A stretch of 64,000 bases of DNA from Spongiimicrobium salis (GCF_043678055.1 NZ_JBHEQA010000002.1:496001-560000), one strand, 5' to 3'; counted from the first letter of the stretch, positions 17,430 through 26,268 are shown. Notes: generated by a model not told the origin, from the letters alone. Made by a program: numbers and translations.

Positions 17430-19490
17430 TTACAGCAGCTTCTGTTCTTCTAAGGATTCCTTTAGTTGTTTGTGATTTTCCCAAAAACGATCCTTGATCT
17501 TTTGCATCGTAGTCTTATATTCCGGATGACGTTGCAAGGGCTCAAGTAAGGGGTCCATTTCATAAAATAGTACCAACCAATATTGAAAATGATTTTGTGC
17601 AGCAAAAACCTTTAATTCCGCAATGGCTTCATCATACTTTCCTTCGTACACATATTTCATTGCGGTACTGGCACTTTTATAGACAGATTGATCTTTGTCA
17701 CAATAAGCAGAATAGGCTTTAAAGAAGTCAGCAGCTTGCTCTGGGTATCCCATTTTTTTATAAAGCGCAGCGATTCTGATATCCTCTTGGGGATATATGT
17801 TCAATCCATATTTTTCACGTACTTCGGCAAATTTTTGGTAATAGGCAAAGGCGCTGGTATAATCTTTTTGGAAATAAGACAATTTAGCAACCTCTTGTAG
17901 AATATCCATACGCGTGCTGTCTTTTTCAAATTCAAGCTGCAATAGGGTTTTGGTGCGTTCTAAATCCCCACTTTTGGCGAACTGGATAAATGCATTTACA
18001 TAAGGAGCGTAAAAGTTTGTGGAATCCTGATCTAGAGATTTATTGATATAGTTGAAGGCTTCTTCGGTAAAGCCGTTTTGGATGAGTGCATTGCTCAAAT
18101 TCAAATAGATATAGCTCTTGGTTGTAGAATCCTTGGCTGCAATGTCAAATTGTATTCCCATTAAGGCATATTTAAGATATTTGCTGGTATCTGGGATATA
18201 ATTTGCGTAAACAAGAGATAATACCTGGACCACAGCATTGGAATTTGGGTTGTATTCCAAAGCTTTTTCCAAATGGGGCAATGCCAATCGATATTCTTCG
18301 GTATGCATATAGTACAATGCTTTGGCAATTAGGCTTAAGTCAGATTTGGAGTCGTATAAGAGCGCCTTATCCGCATAATTGTTGATAAGCCCTGTGTATT
18401 TCTTCTCCTTTTGTGAGAGGTCCAAAAAATAATAGGACATGGACAAATTGGCATGGGCCTCCGCAAATTGTGGATCTTCGGCTATGGCTTTCTCAAATAA
18501 GGGTATAGCGATATTTAAGCCCTCTTTAGTTCTGGTATAAAAAGGATCAAGGGCCCGAAGGAAATAATCATAGGCAACAAGGTTCTCCGTAGGTTTTTTT
18601 TCAATTTGTTCCAATTCGGCCGGGGTTACCTTTACCGCTATGGCTTTGGCAATTTGCTGGGCTATTTCATTCTGTAAAGCAAATATATCTCCTACCTCCT
18701 GACTATACTGTTTTACCCAAACCGATTTATCAGTCGCGGCTTCTATCAACTGTATATTCAGTAATATCTGATTTCCAACACGTTGTCCACTGCCTTCAAT
18801 CAAGTAGCTCACCTGAAGTTCTTCGGCTATTTCGGGAGCCCTTTTTTCTGTATTTCGGTATTTTTCCACAGAAGTCCTACTGATAACGTGCAGTTCTTCT
18901 ATACGCTGCAGCTTATTTAAGGTAGATTCCATAAGGCCATTGACAAAATAAAGATTGGAGGAATCACTACTCTGGTTCTTAAATGGCAACACAGCAATGG
19001 ATTTTTCTGTTTCTATTGGGGAAACACTGGATTTTGTATTGAAAAAGAAAAAAGAAAGAATAATAATACCTAGTACAACAGCTCCTAGTACCGACCATCC
19101 GAATCGTTTTGTCCAAGAGGCACTAATAGGGAACACTTCCTCTGTGTTTTTCCCATTCTTCTTTTCCGCTACCACAGCGTTGTTCCCCACTTCCCCGGGA
19201 GGATACCCATAATGCTCACGGAAGCATTTGGTGAAGTAAGAAGTGTTGCCAAAACCTACTTGATGCGATACTTCGGAAATAGTAGTCGAGCTTTCACGAA
19301 GCAATTCCATGGCCTCTTCAAGACGGACTTGACGAATGAATTGACTTGCGGAAAGGTTCTTATCTTTTTTGATTTTTCTGAGCAGGTTGGAACGACTCAT
19401 ATGCATGGCATCTGCAAGTTCGGATACCCCAAAATGCTCGTTGCTTAAATTCTCCAGAATGAGCGCTTTCGCCTGTTCGATAAAGTTCAC
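17430..19490 (-). CDS. Membrane-tethered AraC-type regulator with FlgO/TolB-like and TPR domains
   Basis: This 686-residue protein starts with GTG. Residues 1-100 form a complete AraC-type double helix-turn-helix (VSELADAMHMSRSNLLRKI and ISEVSHQVGFGNTSYFTKCF). A single transmembrane helix covers residues 132-150. Residues 163-290 match the FlgO/TolB-like domain seen in CadC-type and adenylate-cyclase-type regulators (SIAVLPFKNQSSD at its start). TPR repeats fill residues 300-660. DNA binding is therefore cytoplasmic and sensing extracytoplasmic, in one chain, like a CadC with an AraC head. It is divergent from the ankyrin gene across a repeat-rich spacer. Confidence 0.92.
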   Translation of the reverse strand: MNFIEQAKALILENLSNEHFGVSELADAMHMSRSNLLRKIKKDKNLSASQFIRQVRLEEAMELLRESSTTISEVSHQVGFGNTSYFTKCFREHYGYPPGEVGNNAVVAEKKNGKNTEEVFPISASWTKRFGWSVLGAVVLGIIILSFFFFNTKSSVSPIETEKSIAVLPFKNQSSDSSNLYFVNGLMESTLNKLQRIEELHVISRTSVEKYRNTEKRAPEIAEELQVSYLIEGSGQRVGNQILLNIQLIEAATDKSVWVKQYSQEVGDIFALQNEIAQQIAKAIAVKVTPAELEQIEKKPTENLVAYDYFLRALDPFYTRTKEGLNIAIPLFEKAIAEDPQFAEAHANLSMSYYFLDLSQKEKKYTGLINNYADKALLYDSKSDLSLIAKALYYMHTEEYRLALPHLEKALEYNPNSNAVVQVLSLVYANYIPDTSKYLKYALMGIQFDIAAKDSTTKSYIYLNLSNALIQNGFTEEAFNYINKSLDQDSTNFYAPYVNAFIQFAKSGDLERTKTLLQLEFEKDSTRMDILQEVAKLSYFQKDYTSAFAYYQKFAEVREKYGLNIYPQEDIRIAALYKKMGYPEQAADFFKAYSAYCDKDQSVYKSASTAMKYVYEGKYDEAIAELKVFAAQNHFQYWLVLFYEMDPLLEPLQRHPEYKTTMQKIKDRFWENHKQLKESLEEQKLL

Positions 19491-19549
19491 GTTGTGGTGA
19501 GGTTTTTAATGCGGTTTTTTATTGGCTCTAAATTAGAAAAATGTAAACA

Positions 19550-19630
19550 CATTCATACTATAAAAGTTCGCATTCATAGGGCATTAAAAGTAATGTTTTG
19601 CGTCATAATTGATAGCCTTGCGTCATAATT
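19550..19630. repeat. Two pairs of direct repeats, candidate AraC operators
   Basis: CATTCATA occurs at 19550-19557 and 19571-19578 (21-bp period). TTGCGTCATAATT occurs at 19598-19610 and 19618-19630 (20-bp period). All four share TCATA. AraC-family proteins bind direct half-sites about two helical turns apart, and the neighbouring gene encodes one, so this is a likely operator region for both divergent transcripts. Confidence 0.6.
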
Positions 19631-19673
19631 TTCAATACTTCATCAAATTTTATAGCATTGGCAGCATAGCTTA

Positions 19674-19705
19674 TTGGTAGTGCATCATGGGATAAAAGAT
19701 CTTTG
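19674..19705 (+). promoter_or_regulatory. Possible promoter of the ankyrin/acyltransferase pair
   Basis: TTG at 19674-19676 is followed after 21 bp by GATCTTTG (19698-19705), which differs from TAnnTTTG only at its first base. It lies 40 bp before the ATG at 19746 and just downstream of the direct repeats. Confidence 0.4.
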
Positions 19706-19745
19706 TGACAACAAAATTAATATTGAACTCTAAACATCTAAAATC

Positions 19746-20321
19746 ATGAAAACATCGAAAACAAACACTTTACAAAAATGGATAAGCTTTTCCTTTGTTC
19801 TTATCTTATTAACAGCTGCCTGTGGCCAGTCCAACAAAAAAGAAAGTTCACAAGCCGAAGCCAATGCTCCAACAATTGATATTCATGCGGCGGTCCTATC
19901 TGGAAACTTGGAAATAGTAAAGCAGCATATAGAAGCTGGAACAGATATCAATCAAAAAGAAGTAATGAGCGGATCTACTCCTTTAATCTCTGCGGCCAGC
20001 TTTGGAAAAAAAGACATTGCTAAAGCTCTTATAAATGCAGGTGCCGACTTAACTCCCAAAAATAATGATGGATCTACCGCATTACATGCTGCTGCCTTCT
20101 TTTGTAGGGTAGAAATCGTACAATTGTTGATAGATGCACAGATAGACAAGAACATGCGCAATAATTTTGGGGCAACCGCAAGAGAATCTGTGATGGTGCC
20201 TTTTGCGGAAGTGAAGCCCATCTACGAAATGTTACAACAGCAATTGGGACCTATTGGCTTAAAGTTAGACTTGAACGAAGTGGAAAAAACCCGCCCCGTG
20301 ATTGCCATGATGCTACAATAA
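19746..20321 (+). CDS. Ankyrin-repeat lipoprotein
   Basis: This 191-residue protein has a signal peptide with lipobox TAAC (Cys26). Three to four ankyrin repeats follow from about residue 45: IHAAVLSGNLEIVKQHIEAG, TPLISAASFGKKDIAKALI and TALHAAAFFCRVEIVQLLI. It should be anchored in a membrane facing the periplasm. Extracytoplasmic ankyrin proteins often bind and protect or inhibit a partner. It is followed after 22 bp by an acyltransferase gene and is divergent from the AraC-TPR regulator, which may control both. Confidence 0.9.
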   Translation: MKTSKTNTLQKWISFSFVLILLTAACGQSNKKESSQAEANAPTIDIHAAVLSGNLEIVKQHIEAGTDINQKEVMSGSTPLISAASFGKKDIAKALINAGADLTPKNNDGSTALHAAAFFCRVEIVQLLIDAQIDKNMRNNFGATARESVMVPFAEVKPIYEMLQQQLGPIGLKLDLNEVEKTRPVIAMMLQ

Positions 20322-20343
20322 TAAAACGAAAAGCACTATTCCA

Positions 20344-21426
20344 ATGACCACTGAAAGAAGATACGATATAGACTGGTTACGGGTAATTGCCATTGGCTTG
20401 TTACTTATTTACCATATTTCCATTATTTTTCAACCTTGGGCCATGTTCATTGGCTTTATTAGAAGTGAAGATGCCCTAGAAGATCTATGGAAACCAATGA
20501 CCTTGTTGAATGTCTGGAGAATTCCCCTCTTATTTTTTGTTTCGGGCATGGGCTGCTATTTTGCCATGCGTAAAAGGAATTGGAAACAATTGCTGGTGGA
20601 ACGGATAAAACGAATACTCCTCCCCTTTATATTTGGTTTTTTTGCCATATGCCCGCTTCATATTTTTATGTTCCAAAAATATTATAATATGCCCTTGGAC
20701 TACTATCCCAATGCAGGTCATCTATGGTTTCTGGGAAATATTTTTGTGTACGTCCTGTTGCTTTTACCACTGTTCTTTTACCTCAAAAGAAATGAAGATG
20801 GAAGGTTTAAAAGAATTTTGTCATCGGTGATGAAACATCCTGGAGGGCCTTTATTGATTTCCCTGTTTTTTGTTATTGAAGCTGTTCTAATAAAGCCACA
20901 ACTCTTTGCCTTATATGCAGAAACTTGGCACGGCTTTTTTCTAGGATTATTAGCCTTCTTTTTTGGTTTTCTGGCCGTCTATAGTGGTAAAACCTTCTGG
21001 CAAACGGTTCTAAAATGGCGGTGGCTATATATTGTTTTAGGCATAATTTTATTCAGTATAAGATTTATAGTGTTTCGTACTGAAGCTCCTGCTTATCTAA
21101 TGGCAATCGAATCGAATTGCTGGATATTTGGGGTGTTTGGTTTGGCCCATAAATATTTGAACAGACCCAGCAGTATACTGAAGTATCTGAGCAAAGCCGC
21201 ATATCCGGTCTATATTATTCATATGTCCGCGCTGTATCTGGGAGCTATGCTTATTTTACCCTTATCCATATCCGCCTTGTTGAAGTTCATTTTCGTAACG
21301 CTGTTCACCTTTTTTATGTGCTATTTTATATATGAAGTCCTGATTCGGAGAATTGCATTTATAGGACCATTATTCGGGTTGAAATGGAAATCAAAGCGGA
21401 TATCAAACTTTGAGCGAGCAAAGTAA
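20344..21426 (+). CDS. Acyltransferase-3 family membrane protein
   Basis: This 360-residue protein has ten predicted transmembrane helices. The N-terminal DWLRVIAIGLLLIYH carries the catalytic-type His of acyltransferase-3 proteins (about residue 23), and the helix 3 region has R-x-K-R-(I/L)-L-P (ERIKRILLPF). These inner-membrane enzymes transfer acetyl or succinyl groups to extracytoplasmic glycans, as MdoC/OpgC does for periplasmic glucans. Co-transcribed with the ankyrin lipoprotein. It ends at a perfect hairpin shared with the convergent small peptide gene. Confidence 0.9.
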   Translation: MTTERRYDIDWLRVIAIGLLLIYHISIIFQPWAMFIGFIRSEDALEDLWKPMTLLNVWRIPLLFFVSGMGCYFAMRKRNWKQLLVERIKRILLPFIFGFFAICPLHIFMFQKYYNMPLDYYPNAGHLWFLGNIFVYVLLLLPLFFYLKRNEDGRFKRILSSVMKHPGGPLLISLFFVIEAVLIKPQLFALYAETWHGFFLGLLAFFFGFLAVYSGKTFWQTVLKWRWLYIVLGIILFSIRFIVFRTEAPAYLMAIESNCWIFGVFGLAHKYLNRPSSILKYLSKAAYPVYIIHMSALYLGAMLILPLSISALLKFIFVTLFTFFMCYFIYEVLIRRIAFIGPLFGLKWKSKRISNFERAK

Positions 21427-21460
21427 ATCTTAGAAAGCGATCAGCGCAGTATAAATCAAA

Positions 21461-21484
21461 GTGGGATGTAACTGTACATCCCAC
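21461..21484. terminator. Perfect hairpin between convergent genes
   Basis: GTGGGATGTA and TACATCCCAC form 10 perfect base pairs with a 4-nt loop. It lies 35 bp after the acyltransferase stop and 17 bp after the end of the minus-strand peptide gene. The U-tract is weak on both sides. Confidence 0.7.
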
Positions 21485-21500
21485 CGTTAAGATGAACGAA

Positions 21501-21710
21501 TCATTGATTTGGAACCTCAATGATGAATGGACGCCCACCTTGTCCTTTACAACTAATATAGAGACTGGCGGTCACTCCCGGAGTATTTGTATTGGCCAAC
21601 CAACTTTCTCCATCACTAAAATTGCATATTACCGTGGTTTGCCCTCCATGGATGGATTGAAGTTCTGATTTGCTTAATACTGTTCCTAATTTCAACATGT
21701 TTTTTAACAT
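21501..21710 (-). CDS. Small peptide with double-glycine leader (bacteriocin-type)
   Basis: This 69-residue peptide has an N-terminal leader, LSKSELQSIHGG, that fits the double-glycine consensus (LSxxELxxIxGG) cleaved by C39 peptidase-ABC transporters. Cleavage after G23 would release a 46-residue core with two Cys (in TVICNF and YISCKG) that could form one disulfide. Flavobacteria encode many such peptides, often of unknown role. No C39 transporter or immunity gene is in the window, so processing would need genes elsewhere. It may be a bacteriocin, a signal peptide or an unmodified small exported protein. Confidence 0.8.
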   Translation of the reverse strand: MLKNMLKLGTVLSKSELQSIHGGQTTVICNFSDGESWLANTNTPGVTASLYISCKGQGGRPFIIEVPNQ

Positions 21711-21914
21711 AAGACACTTTTTTTGATGTTTTGGAAATAGGTTCGGGCAACACGGGAAAAGTTACCCTTAGATAATGATTGGATTTAAGGATATTGTTGT
21801 GATAGCCTGTTTAACGATCTATAAAGCGAGAAAAGTCAAGGGTTCTGATCCATACTCTAGTTGCTTTAGATCCGCTATATTCTGATGTTTTAGTTATCTA
21901 ATCTTGCGATACCT

Positions 21915-21942
21915 AAAAAGCATGGACCCATTTACGGGGTCC
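21915..21942 (-). terminator. Rho-independent terminator of the 22433-21977 pair
   Basis: On the minus strand, GGACCC and GGGTCC form a 6-bp stem with a 7-nt loop, followed after 4 nt by five T residues. It lies 35 bp after the stop at 21977. Confidence 0.65.
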
Positions 21943-21976
21943 TATACTTCATTAAAATAACTATTTATGCCTTCTA

Positions 21977-22426
21977 TCATAGATAATCCAGTAATGGTAA
22001 TGCAAAAGCTTCTATTTTCTTTTGATCAATTTTGGTTAGTTCTTCCTTCTTTTTAGTGTAAAAATTATAAAAACTAAAGTTTTCATTCAGACTGAGCGAA
22101 GGTACCACTACCACAAAACTATTCGTATCATATTGAAGGGCATATATGCCAAAACTGTTCATAAAAACGGTATTGCCAAATTGTTCGCTCAGCGTCTTGT
22201 TATAAGTATACATCGCAGGAAAACATCTTTCACATGCGGCTACAGCCAACATCGTTGTACCATTGTTCTCTGCTAATTGAATAACCTTATCTTTTGTAGG
22301 GCCACTAGGGCCTTTTTCGGCCACCAACGCTACATAGGCTCCATCAATAGCGTTTGATGAAAGTACATTTTGGGCAGACAAGCCATTAAGCGCAAAAACC
22401 AGTATTAAAATAAAGTGTTGTCTCAT
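21977..22426 (-). CDS. Small secreted protein with a CxxC motif
   Basis: This 149-residue protein has a signal peptide ending LSAQ (residue 19). The mature part has alternating strands and a CERC motif near residue 82 in AVAACERCFPAMYTYN, a redox- or metal-site-like pattern but without a recognisable thioredoxin fold. Family not recognised. It follows the lipoprotein gene at 22433 by only 6 bp, so the two are one transcript ending at the terminator at 21915. Confidence 0.72.
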   Translation of the reverse strand: MRQHFILILVFALNGLSAQNVLSSNAIDGAYVALVAEKGPSGPTKDKVIQLAENNGTTMLAVAACERCFPAMYTYNKTLSEQFGNTVFMNSFGIYALQYDTNSFVVVVPSLSLNENFSFYNFYTKKKEELTKIDQKKIEAFALPLLDYL

Positions 22427-22432
22427 AGTATT

Positions 22433-22978
22433 TTATTCTGCGGTGGTATTATAAGAGATTGTCGTGACACAAGTATCCATTCCTCCATTATTAGGAAAAG
22501 TTGCGGTATAATTTATGGTGAGCACCCCATCGGTAAGTGTGCCCGAACCCACAAATACACGATTGGCAGCATCAGTAAAATCGATTTCAATCGTGTCAGG
22601 ACCAGTAACCTCTATTTCAATGATATTTCCAGAACCATATCCAAACAAATTTAGTGTGCTTAAAGTGGTAGCGTCTTCCATGCTTATATCCAAATTATAA
22701 ATAAACGAACCTGCGTTGACGCTATTTTGATCACATAAATCGGTGGCTTCTATATCCGTAGCCACAAAGTTGGAGGCCCAAGGTATCGTACAGGCACCAT
22801 CGGTATCTTTTTCATAACCCATATCACAATTGCAGGTACCGTTATCACAAGTGCCTTCCCCGCAACTGACCATTTCACAGGGGTCTTGAGCTATGGGGTC
22901 GGTGGTGTTTTCATTATCAGAACAGGCAGAGAAAAGTAATAAGGAAAAAACTAGAAATTTAAAAATTGAATGTTTCAT
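22433..22978 (-). CDS. EGF-like lipoprotein
   Basis: This 181-residue lipoprotein has lipobox FSAC (about residue 19); of two adjacent ATG codons the second is used here. Residues 33-65 form one EGF-like module with six Cys (pattern CEMVSCGEGTCDNGTCNCDMGY, then DGAC). The rest is a beta-rich domain with two more Cys. It is likely surface-exposed. EGF-like modules are common in Bacteroidota lipoproteins, and no function is known here. First gene of a two-gene unit with the CxxC protein. Confidence 0.78.
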   Translation of the reverse strand: MKHSIFKFLVFSLLLFSACSDNENTTDPIAQDPCEMVSCGEGTCDNGTCNCDMGYEKDTDGACTIPWASNFVATDIEATDLCDQNSVNAGSFIYNLDISMEDATTLSTLNLFGYGSGNIIEIEVTGPDTIEIDFTDAANRVFVGSGTLTDGVLTINYTATFPNNGGMDTCVTTISYNTTAE

Positions 22979-23034
22979 CATCTATTGGAATTAAATTTAA
23001 AAACTGTGTTATTTGTTGGTTCAATAAAGGGAAA

Positions 23035-23053
23035 GCGGGAGATAGCCCCCCGC
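23035..23053 (-). terminator. Probable weak terminator of the 23074 gene
   Basis: On the minus strand a GC-rich 5-bp stem (GCGGG/CCCGC) has a 9-nt loop and is followed by TTTCCCTTTATT. The U-tract is interrupted, so the call is tentative. Confidence 0.4.
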
Positions 23054-23073
23054 ATCCCCAACCAACCAAAAAA

Positions 23074-24075
23074 TCAGTTAATTGTTACAGTACTTCCACA
23101 AGCGTTATTGGCCGTATAAAATTTCGTGCCTTGAGCACCCTTGGCATCACTGTAATAATAATATAGATCGCTCGTGCAATTCTGTGTAGCGCTTTTGCCA
23201 GGAGCAATTTCCGTTGTGATAAATGCCGTTGCTGAGGAGCCAACCCATACCGTGGTCCCTTTGTTGTTTTTAACGGTCATGTTGATGCTGTTTTCAATCC
23301 ATTTTTGATAGGCCAGCATGCGTTGGTATTCCGGGCTGTTAAAAATATCATCGTTGTATTGTTTAATGGCCTTTTTCATCATGGCCCTTTTATCTTCAAT
23401 ATATTTTTCCGTTTTGATGTTTTCCGGTTTTTTGATCCAACTTGCATACCTATTTTTTTGCAGTACACTTGCGGCATCCAGATAGGCCTGTAGTTTTTTC
23501 TTGGGTTGCATGGCCTGCATCTTTTTTGGTGATTTCATGACTGCTTTCATCATTTTAAGACCTTTTATAGGTTTTTCCTCAAACTCAAGGATATATTCCA
23601 ATTTGTAATTGTCTTTATCCATATAGTCTTCCATCACGTATATGGCCCCATCAAGAAAAACGACCCTTGTAGTAGGTTCCCCTTCATACGGGTCGTATAT
23701 GTACCCTACCTTCTCTTGTAATTTTTTGTTTCCTTCATAGGCATTGCTGACATAGGTCATAGGAAATGCAAAATTATCAGGAAGTAATGTGGCTTTAATT
23801 CGTTCGTTTTCATAGGTTTTACTCTCCCCTATAAACATATAAGCTTCATAAAGCCCGCTATTGGGTTCGGCTTTGAATTTTTCGATACGCAATACTTCGA
23901 ACCATAAGTCTTCAATACCGCCTTTGTACTTATCCCCTTCTTGCTTGGTAATATAGGCGGTATACTTTCCTGTTTTAATATTGGCCAATTCTTCGGATTG
24001 GTTCTTTACTTCTTGTGCGTTAAGGCCCAAAACACTTGCAAAAAGACACAGGGCTACATATTTTAGTTTTTTCAT
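23074..24075 (-). CDS. Secreted protein of unknown function
   Basis: This 333-residue protein starts at the ATG at 24075, which gives a clean signal peptide (MKKLKYVALCLFASVLGLNA, then Q). An in-frame start at 24177 would run through the upstream terminator hairpin and is rejected. Residues 30-180 look beta-rich, then a Lys/Met-rich helical stretch (MMKAVMKSPKKMQAMQPKKK) leads to a C-terminal domain with two Cys near the end. I do not recognise the family. It is flanked by terminators on both sides, so it is monocistronic, and lies between the cadherin/NHL and EGF lipoprotein genes. Confidence 0.75.
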   Translation of the reverse strand: MKKLKYVALCLFASVLGLNAQEVKNQSEELANIKTGKYTAYITKQEGDKYKGGIEDLWFEVLRIEKFKAEPNSGLYEAYMFIGESKTYENERIKATLLPDNFAFPMTYVSNAYEGNKKLQEKVGYIYDPYEGEPTTRVVFLDGAIYVMEDYMDKDNYKLEYILEFEEKPIKGLKMMKAVMKSPKKMQAMQPKKKLQAYLDAASVLQKNRYASWIKKPENIKTEKYIEDKRAMMKKAIKQYNDDIFNSPEYQRMLAYQKWIENSINMTVKNNKGTTVWVGSSATAFITTEIAPGKSATQNCTSDLYYYYSDAKGAQGTKFYTANNACGSTVTIN

Positions 24076-24112
24076 TTTTAAAAAATTTGGTTTTATTGGT
24101 TTCATGGATTTT

Positions 24113-24151
24113 CTTAAAAGATGCCTATCCTCAAGTTCCGAATAGGCATCT
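24113..24151 (-). terminator. Terminator of the cadherin/NHL lipoprotein gene
   Basis: AGATGCCTAT and ATAGGCATCT form a perfect 10-bp stem with a 13-nt loop, followed on the minus strand by TTTTAAG. It lies 6 bp after the stop at 24158. Confidence 0.75.
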
Positions 24152-24157
24152 GATGGG

Positions 24158-26155
24158 TTAGTTGAGCCCTCCTCCAATATTGTTATTATTAATTTCTATT
24201 TTTCGAATGACATGTCTCCTGTGTGAGCTCACGAACAAAATACTACCGTCAGCATTTACAGCTATACCTCTTGGATTGTTAAAGGAAGAAGCCTCAGGAC
24301 CACCTGAACCATCGATATCATCTGAACGGCCATCACCAACCAAAGTGCTAACCTCAGCATTTGGAGTAATTTTTTTGATTTTATTGGATCCCGCACCGTC
24401 AGCAGTGTAAAGGTTGTTTTGCGCATCTATGTCTAAGTAAAAAATAGTACTGAAAGAAGCAGCTGTCCCTATTCCGTCGGCATCACCTCTGGTATCACTT
24501 CCTGCAAAAGTGCTGACCGTTCCTGAAGCAGTTATTTTAAAAATCTTGCGGTTTCCCGAAATCACATAAATGTTTCCGTCAGTATCCAATACTACATCAT
24601 CCGGAAAGAAATCAGTGATACTTGCCAATGAAGCAGGAAGTGCAGGAGGATTAACTCCTCCCCCAGAATTCGGGTCTGAGATTAAAGTAGTCACTTCACC
24701 GGAAGGCGTAATTTTACGTACACTTCTATTTCCTCGATCGGCAACGTAAAGATTATCCTGACCGTCGATTGCAATTCCTACTGGATCAGTGAATTGGGCC
24801 GCCGTACCGGTGCCATCCGTGTTACCATCACTTCCACCAGCAAAAATAGTACCGTTGCCCGAGGTATCAAACTTAACAACTACATTATAACGTTGGTCAA
24901 CTGCAAAAAGGTTGCCGTTTGAATCGAAAACAGCATCTTGTGGTATGCTCAATAAGGGGTCACGATTACCACTATTCCGGAAAAAAGTTGTTGTATTTAA
25001 GTTGGCATCAACAACTCTGATATCACCATTACCTGAATCAGCGATGTATAAATCACCATTATCAGCAATAGCCAACCCGCTGGGTAAATTAAAAGCTGAA
25101 ACCATAGGACCTCCATCGATTCTACCTGTAGATCCTTGGCCACCCATAGTTGTTGTTGTAAATATTTGTGACTCCACTACATCGGTCACATTTATAACAA
25201 CACTGGTTATTAGGCTAGCTTGACCATCAAATATGTCAAAAAATACAGTATAGCTGGTAGTTGTTTCAAAGTCTAGACTTTGGCCGCTAACCAGACTAAT
25301 ATCCCCGGTATTTTCATCTATTTCAAAAAGACTTAGAACAGCAGAAGTATTGTTCGATGTGTCAAGATCATATGTTAAATTATCGCCATCTTCATCGGTT
25401 GCGTTCAAGTTGCCTATAACTTCAGTATCTGCGATATCTTCTGCTACGGTGAACGTTGTATTGGTATCAGGAACTGTTGGAAGATCGTTCTGATCGGTTA
25501 GATTGATGATTATGCGGGCACTTGAAGTTAACATGCCATCAGACACCTCGACAACGATCGTATGTGTTGGCATAACCTCAAAATTGAGCGTAGGATGAGG
25601 GCCTGTTGTTGTACTGACTTCACCATCATTGTTTATTCGGAAAATACCAGCACTATTGGTTGTTATAGCATAAGTTAAAGCGTCTCCTTCATCATCGCTA
25701 GAAGCTATAGCGAAAAATTCTCCAGAACTAGCATTTTCTGGGAAATCAAATGTTTGATCAGCAATTATTGGCGGTGTATTTTCATCCACATCCACAACGT
25801 TTATAGTCATATTTGCAGTTGTATTGGCTTCACCGTCCGTAACATTGACGGTAATGGTATGGCTGGTGGTATTTTCAAAATCCAAGGATCGTCCTTGCGC
25901 CAAGCTCAATGCACCCGCAGCAGTAACCTCAAAAAGGTCATTGTCATTAGTTTGAATACTGAAAGTTAGGTCGTCTCCGTCGGGGTCGGTGGCAACTATA
26001 TTGCCGAATACATCACTGTCAGTTACAGTTTCTGAGGCATTGAACGTTTGCGCACCAATGACAGGAGCGGTATTGTCCGGCCCATCATCATCTTTGCCAC
26101 AATTAAAAAAGGTCAAAAGGGTTAAGGCTAAAATAAGTTTGATTTGCTTTCTCAT
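24158..26155 (-). CDS. Cadherin-domain and NHL-propeller lipoprotein
   Basis: This 665-residue lipoprotein has lipobox FFNC (Cys19). Residues about 30-325 hold three cadherin-like domains with the ends DGDxLTF/DEGDALTY/DEDGDNLTY and closing NVxDVDEN, all Ca2+-binding features. Residues about 330-655 form an NHL beta-propeller, with repeats such as PSGLAIADNGDLYIADSGN and PVGIAIDGQDNLYVADRGN. It is probably surface-exposed on the outer membrane, for adhesion or polymer binding. The start lies 114 bp after the TCS4 regulator stop, and a pair of 9-bp direct repeats (26228-26257) in the gap suggests control by TCS4. Confidence 0.92.
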   Translation of the reverse strand: MRKQIKLILALTLLTFFNCGKDDDGPDNTAPVIGAQTFNASETVTDSDVFGNIVATDPDGDDLTFSIQTNDNDLFEVTAAGALSLAQGRSLDFENTTSHTITVNVTDGEANTTANMTINVVDVDENTPPIIADQTFDFPENASSGEFFAIASSDDEGDALTYAITTNSAGIFRINNDGEVSTTTGPHPTLNFEVMPTHTIVVEVSDGMLTSSARIIINLTDQNDLPTVPDTNTTFTVAEDIADTEVIGNLNATDEDGDNLTYDLDTSNNTSAVLSLFEIDENTGDISLVSGQSLDFETTTSYTVFFDIFDGQASLITSVVINVTDVVESQIFTTTTMGGQGSTGRIDGGPMVSAFNLPSGLAIADNGDLYIADSGNGDIRVVDANLNTTTFFRNSGNRDPLLSIPQDAVFDSNGNLFAVDQRYNVVVKFDTSGNGTIFAGGSDGNTDGTGTAAQFTDPVGIAIDGQDNLYVADRGNRSVRKITPSGEVTTLISDPNSGGGVNPPALPASLASITDFFPDDVVLDTDGNIYVISGNRKIFKITASGTVSTFAGSDTRGDADGIGTAASFSTIFYLDIDAQNNLYTADGAGSNKIKKITPNAEVSTLVGDGRSDDIDGSGGPEASSFNNPRGIAVNADGSILFVSSHRRHVIRKIEINNNNIGGGLN

Positions 26156-26227
26156 AAAATTTAGGAATTTTTATAATGGTTTAAAACCCTAAAAATCATA
26201 AGAATTTACCCAGTAAGGGAGGGTAAT

Positions 26228-26257
26228 CTTATTAAAAGGAGATTTCAACTTATTAAA
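26228..26257. promoter_or_regulatory. 9-bp direct repeats with 12-bp gap, candidate LytTR site
   Basis: CTTATTAAA occurs at 26228-26236 and 26249-26257, a 21-bp period. Two 9-bp repeats with about 12 bp between is the known geometry of LytTR sites, although the letters do not match the published consensus. It lies between the TCS4 regulator gene and the cadherin/NHL gene. A related pair (29592-29622) flanks TCS4 on the other side. Confidence 0.5.
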
Positions 26258-26268
26258 GGTGATCTAGG

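Noticed and set aside
24076..24177. N-terminal extension of the 23074 gene to 24177
   Set aside because: The extra residues cross the terminator hairpin of the upstream gene and precede a perfect signal peptide, so translation begins at 24075.
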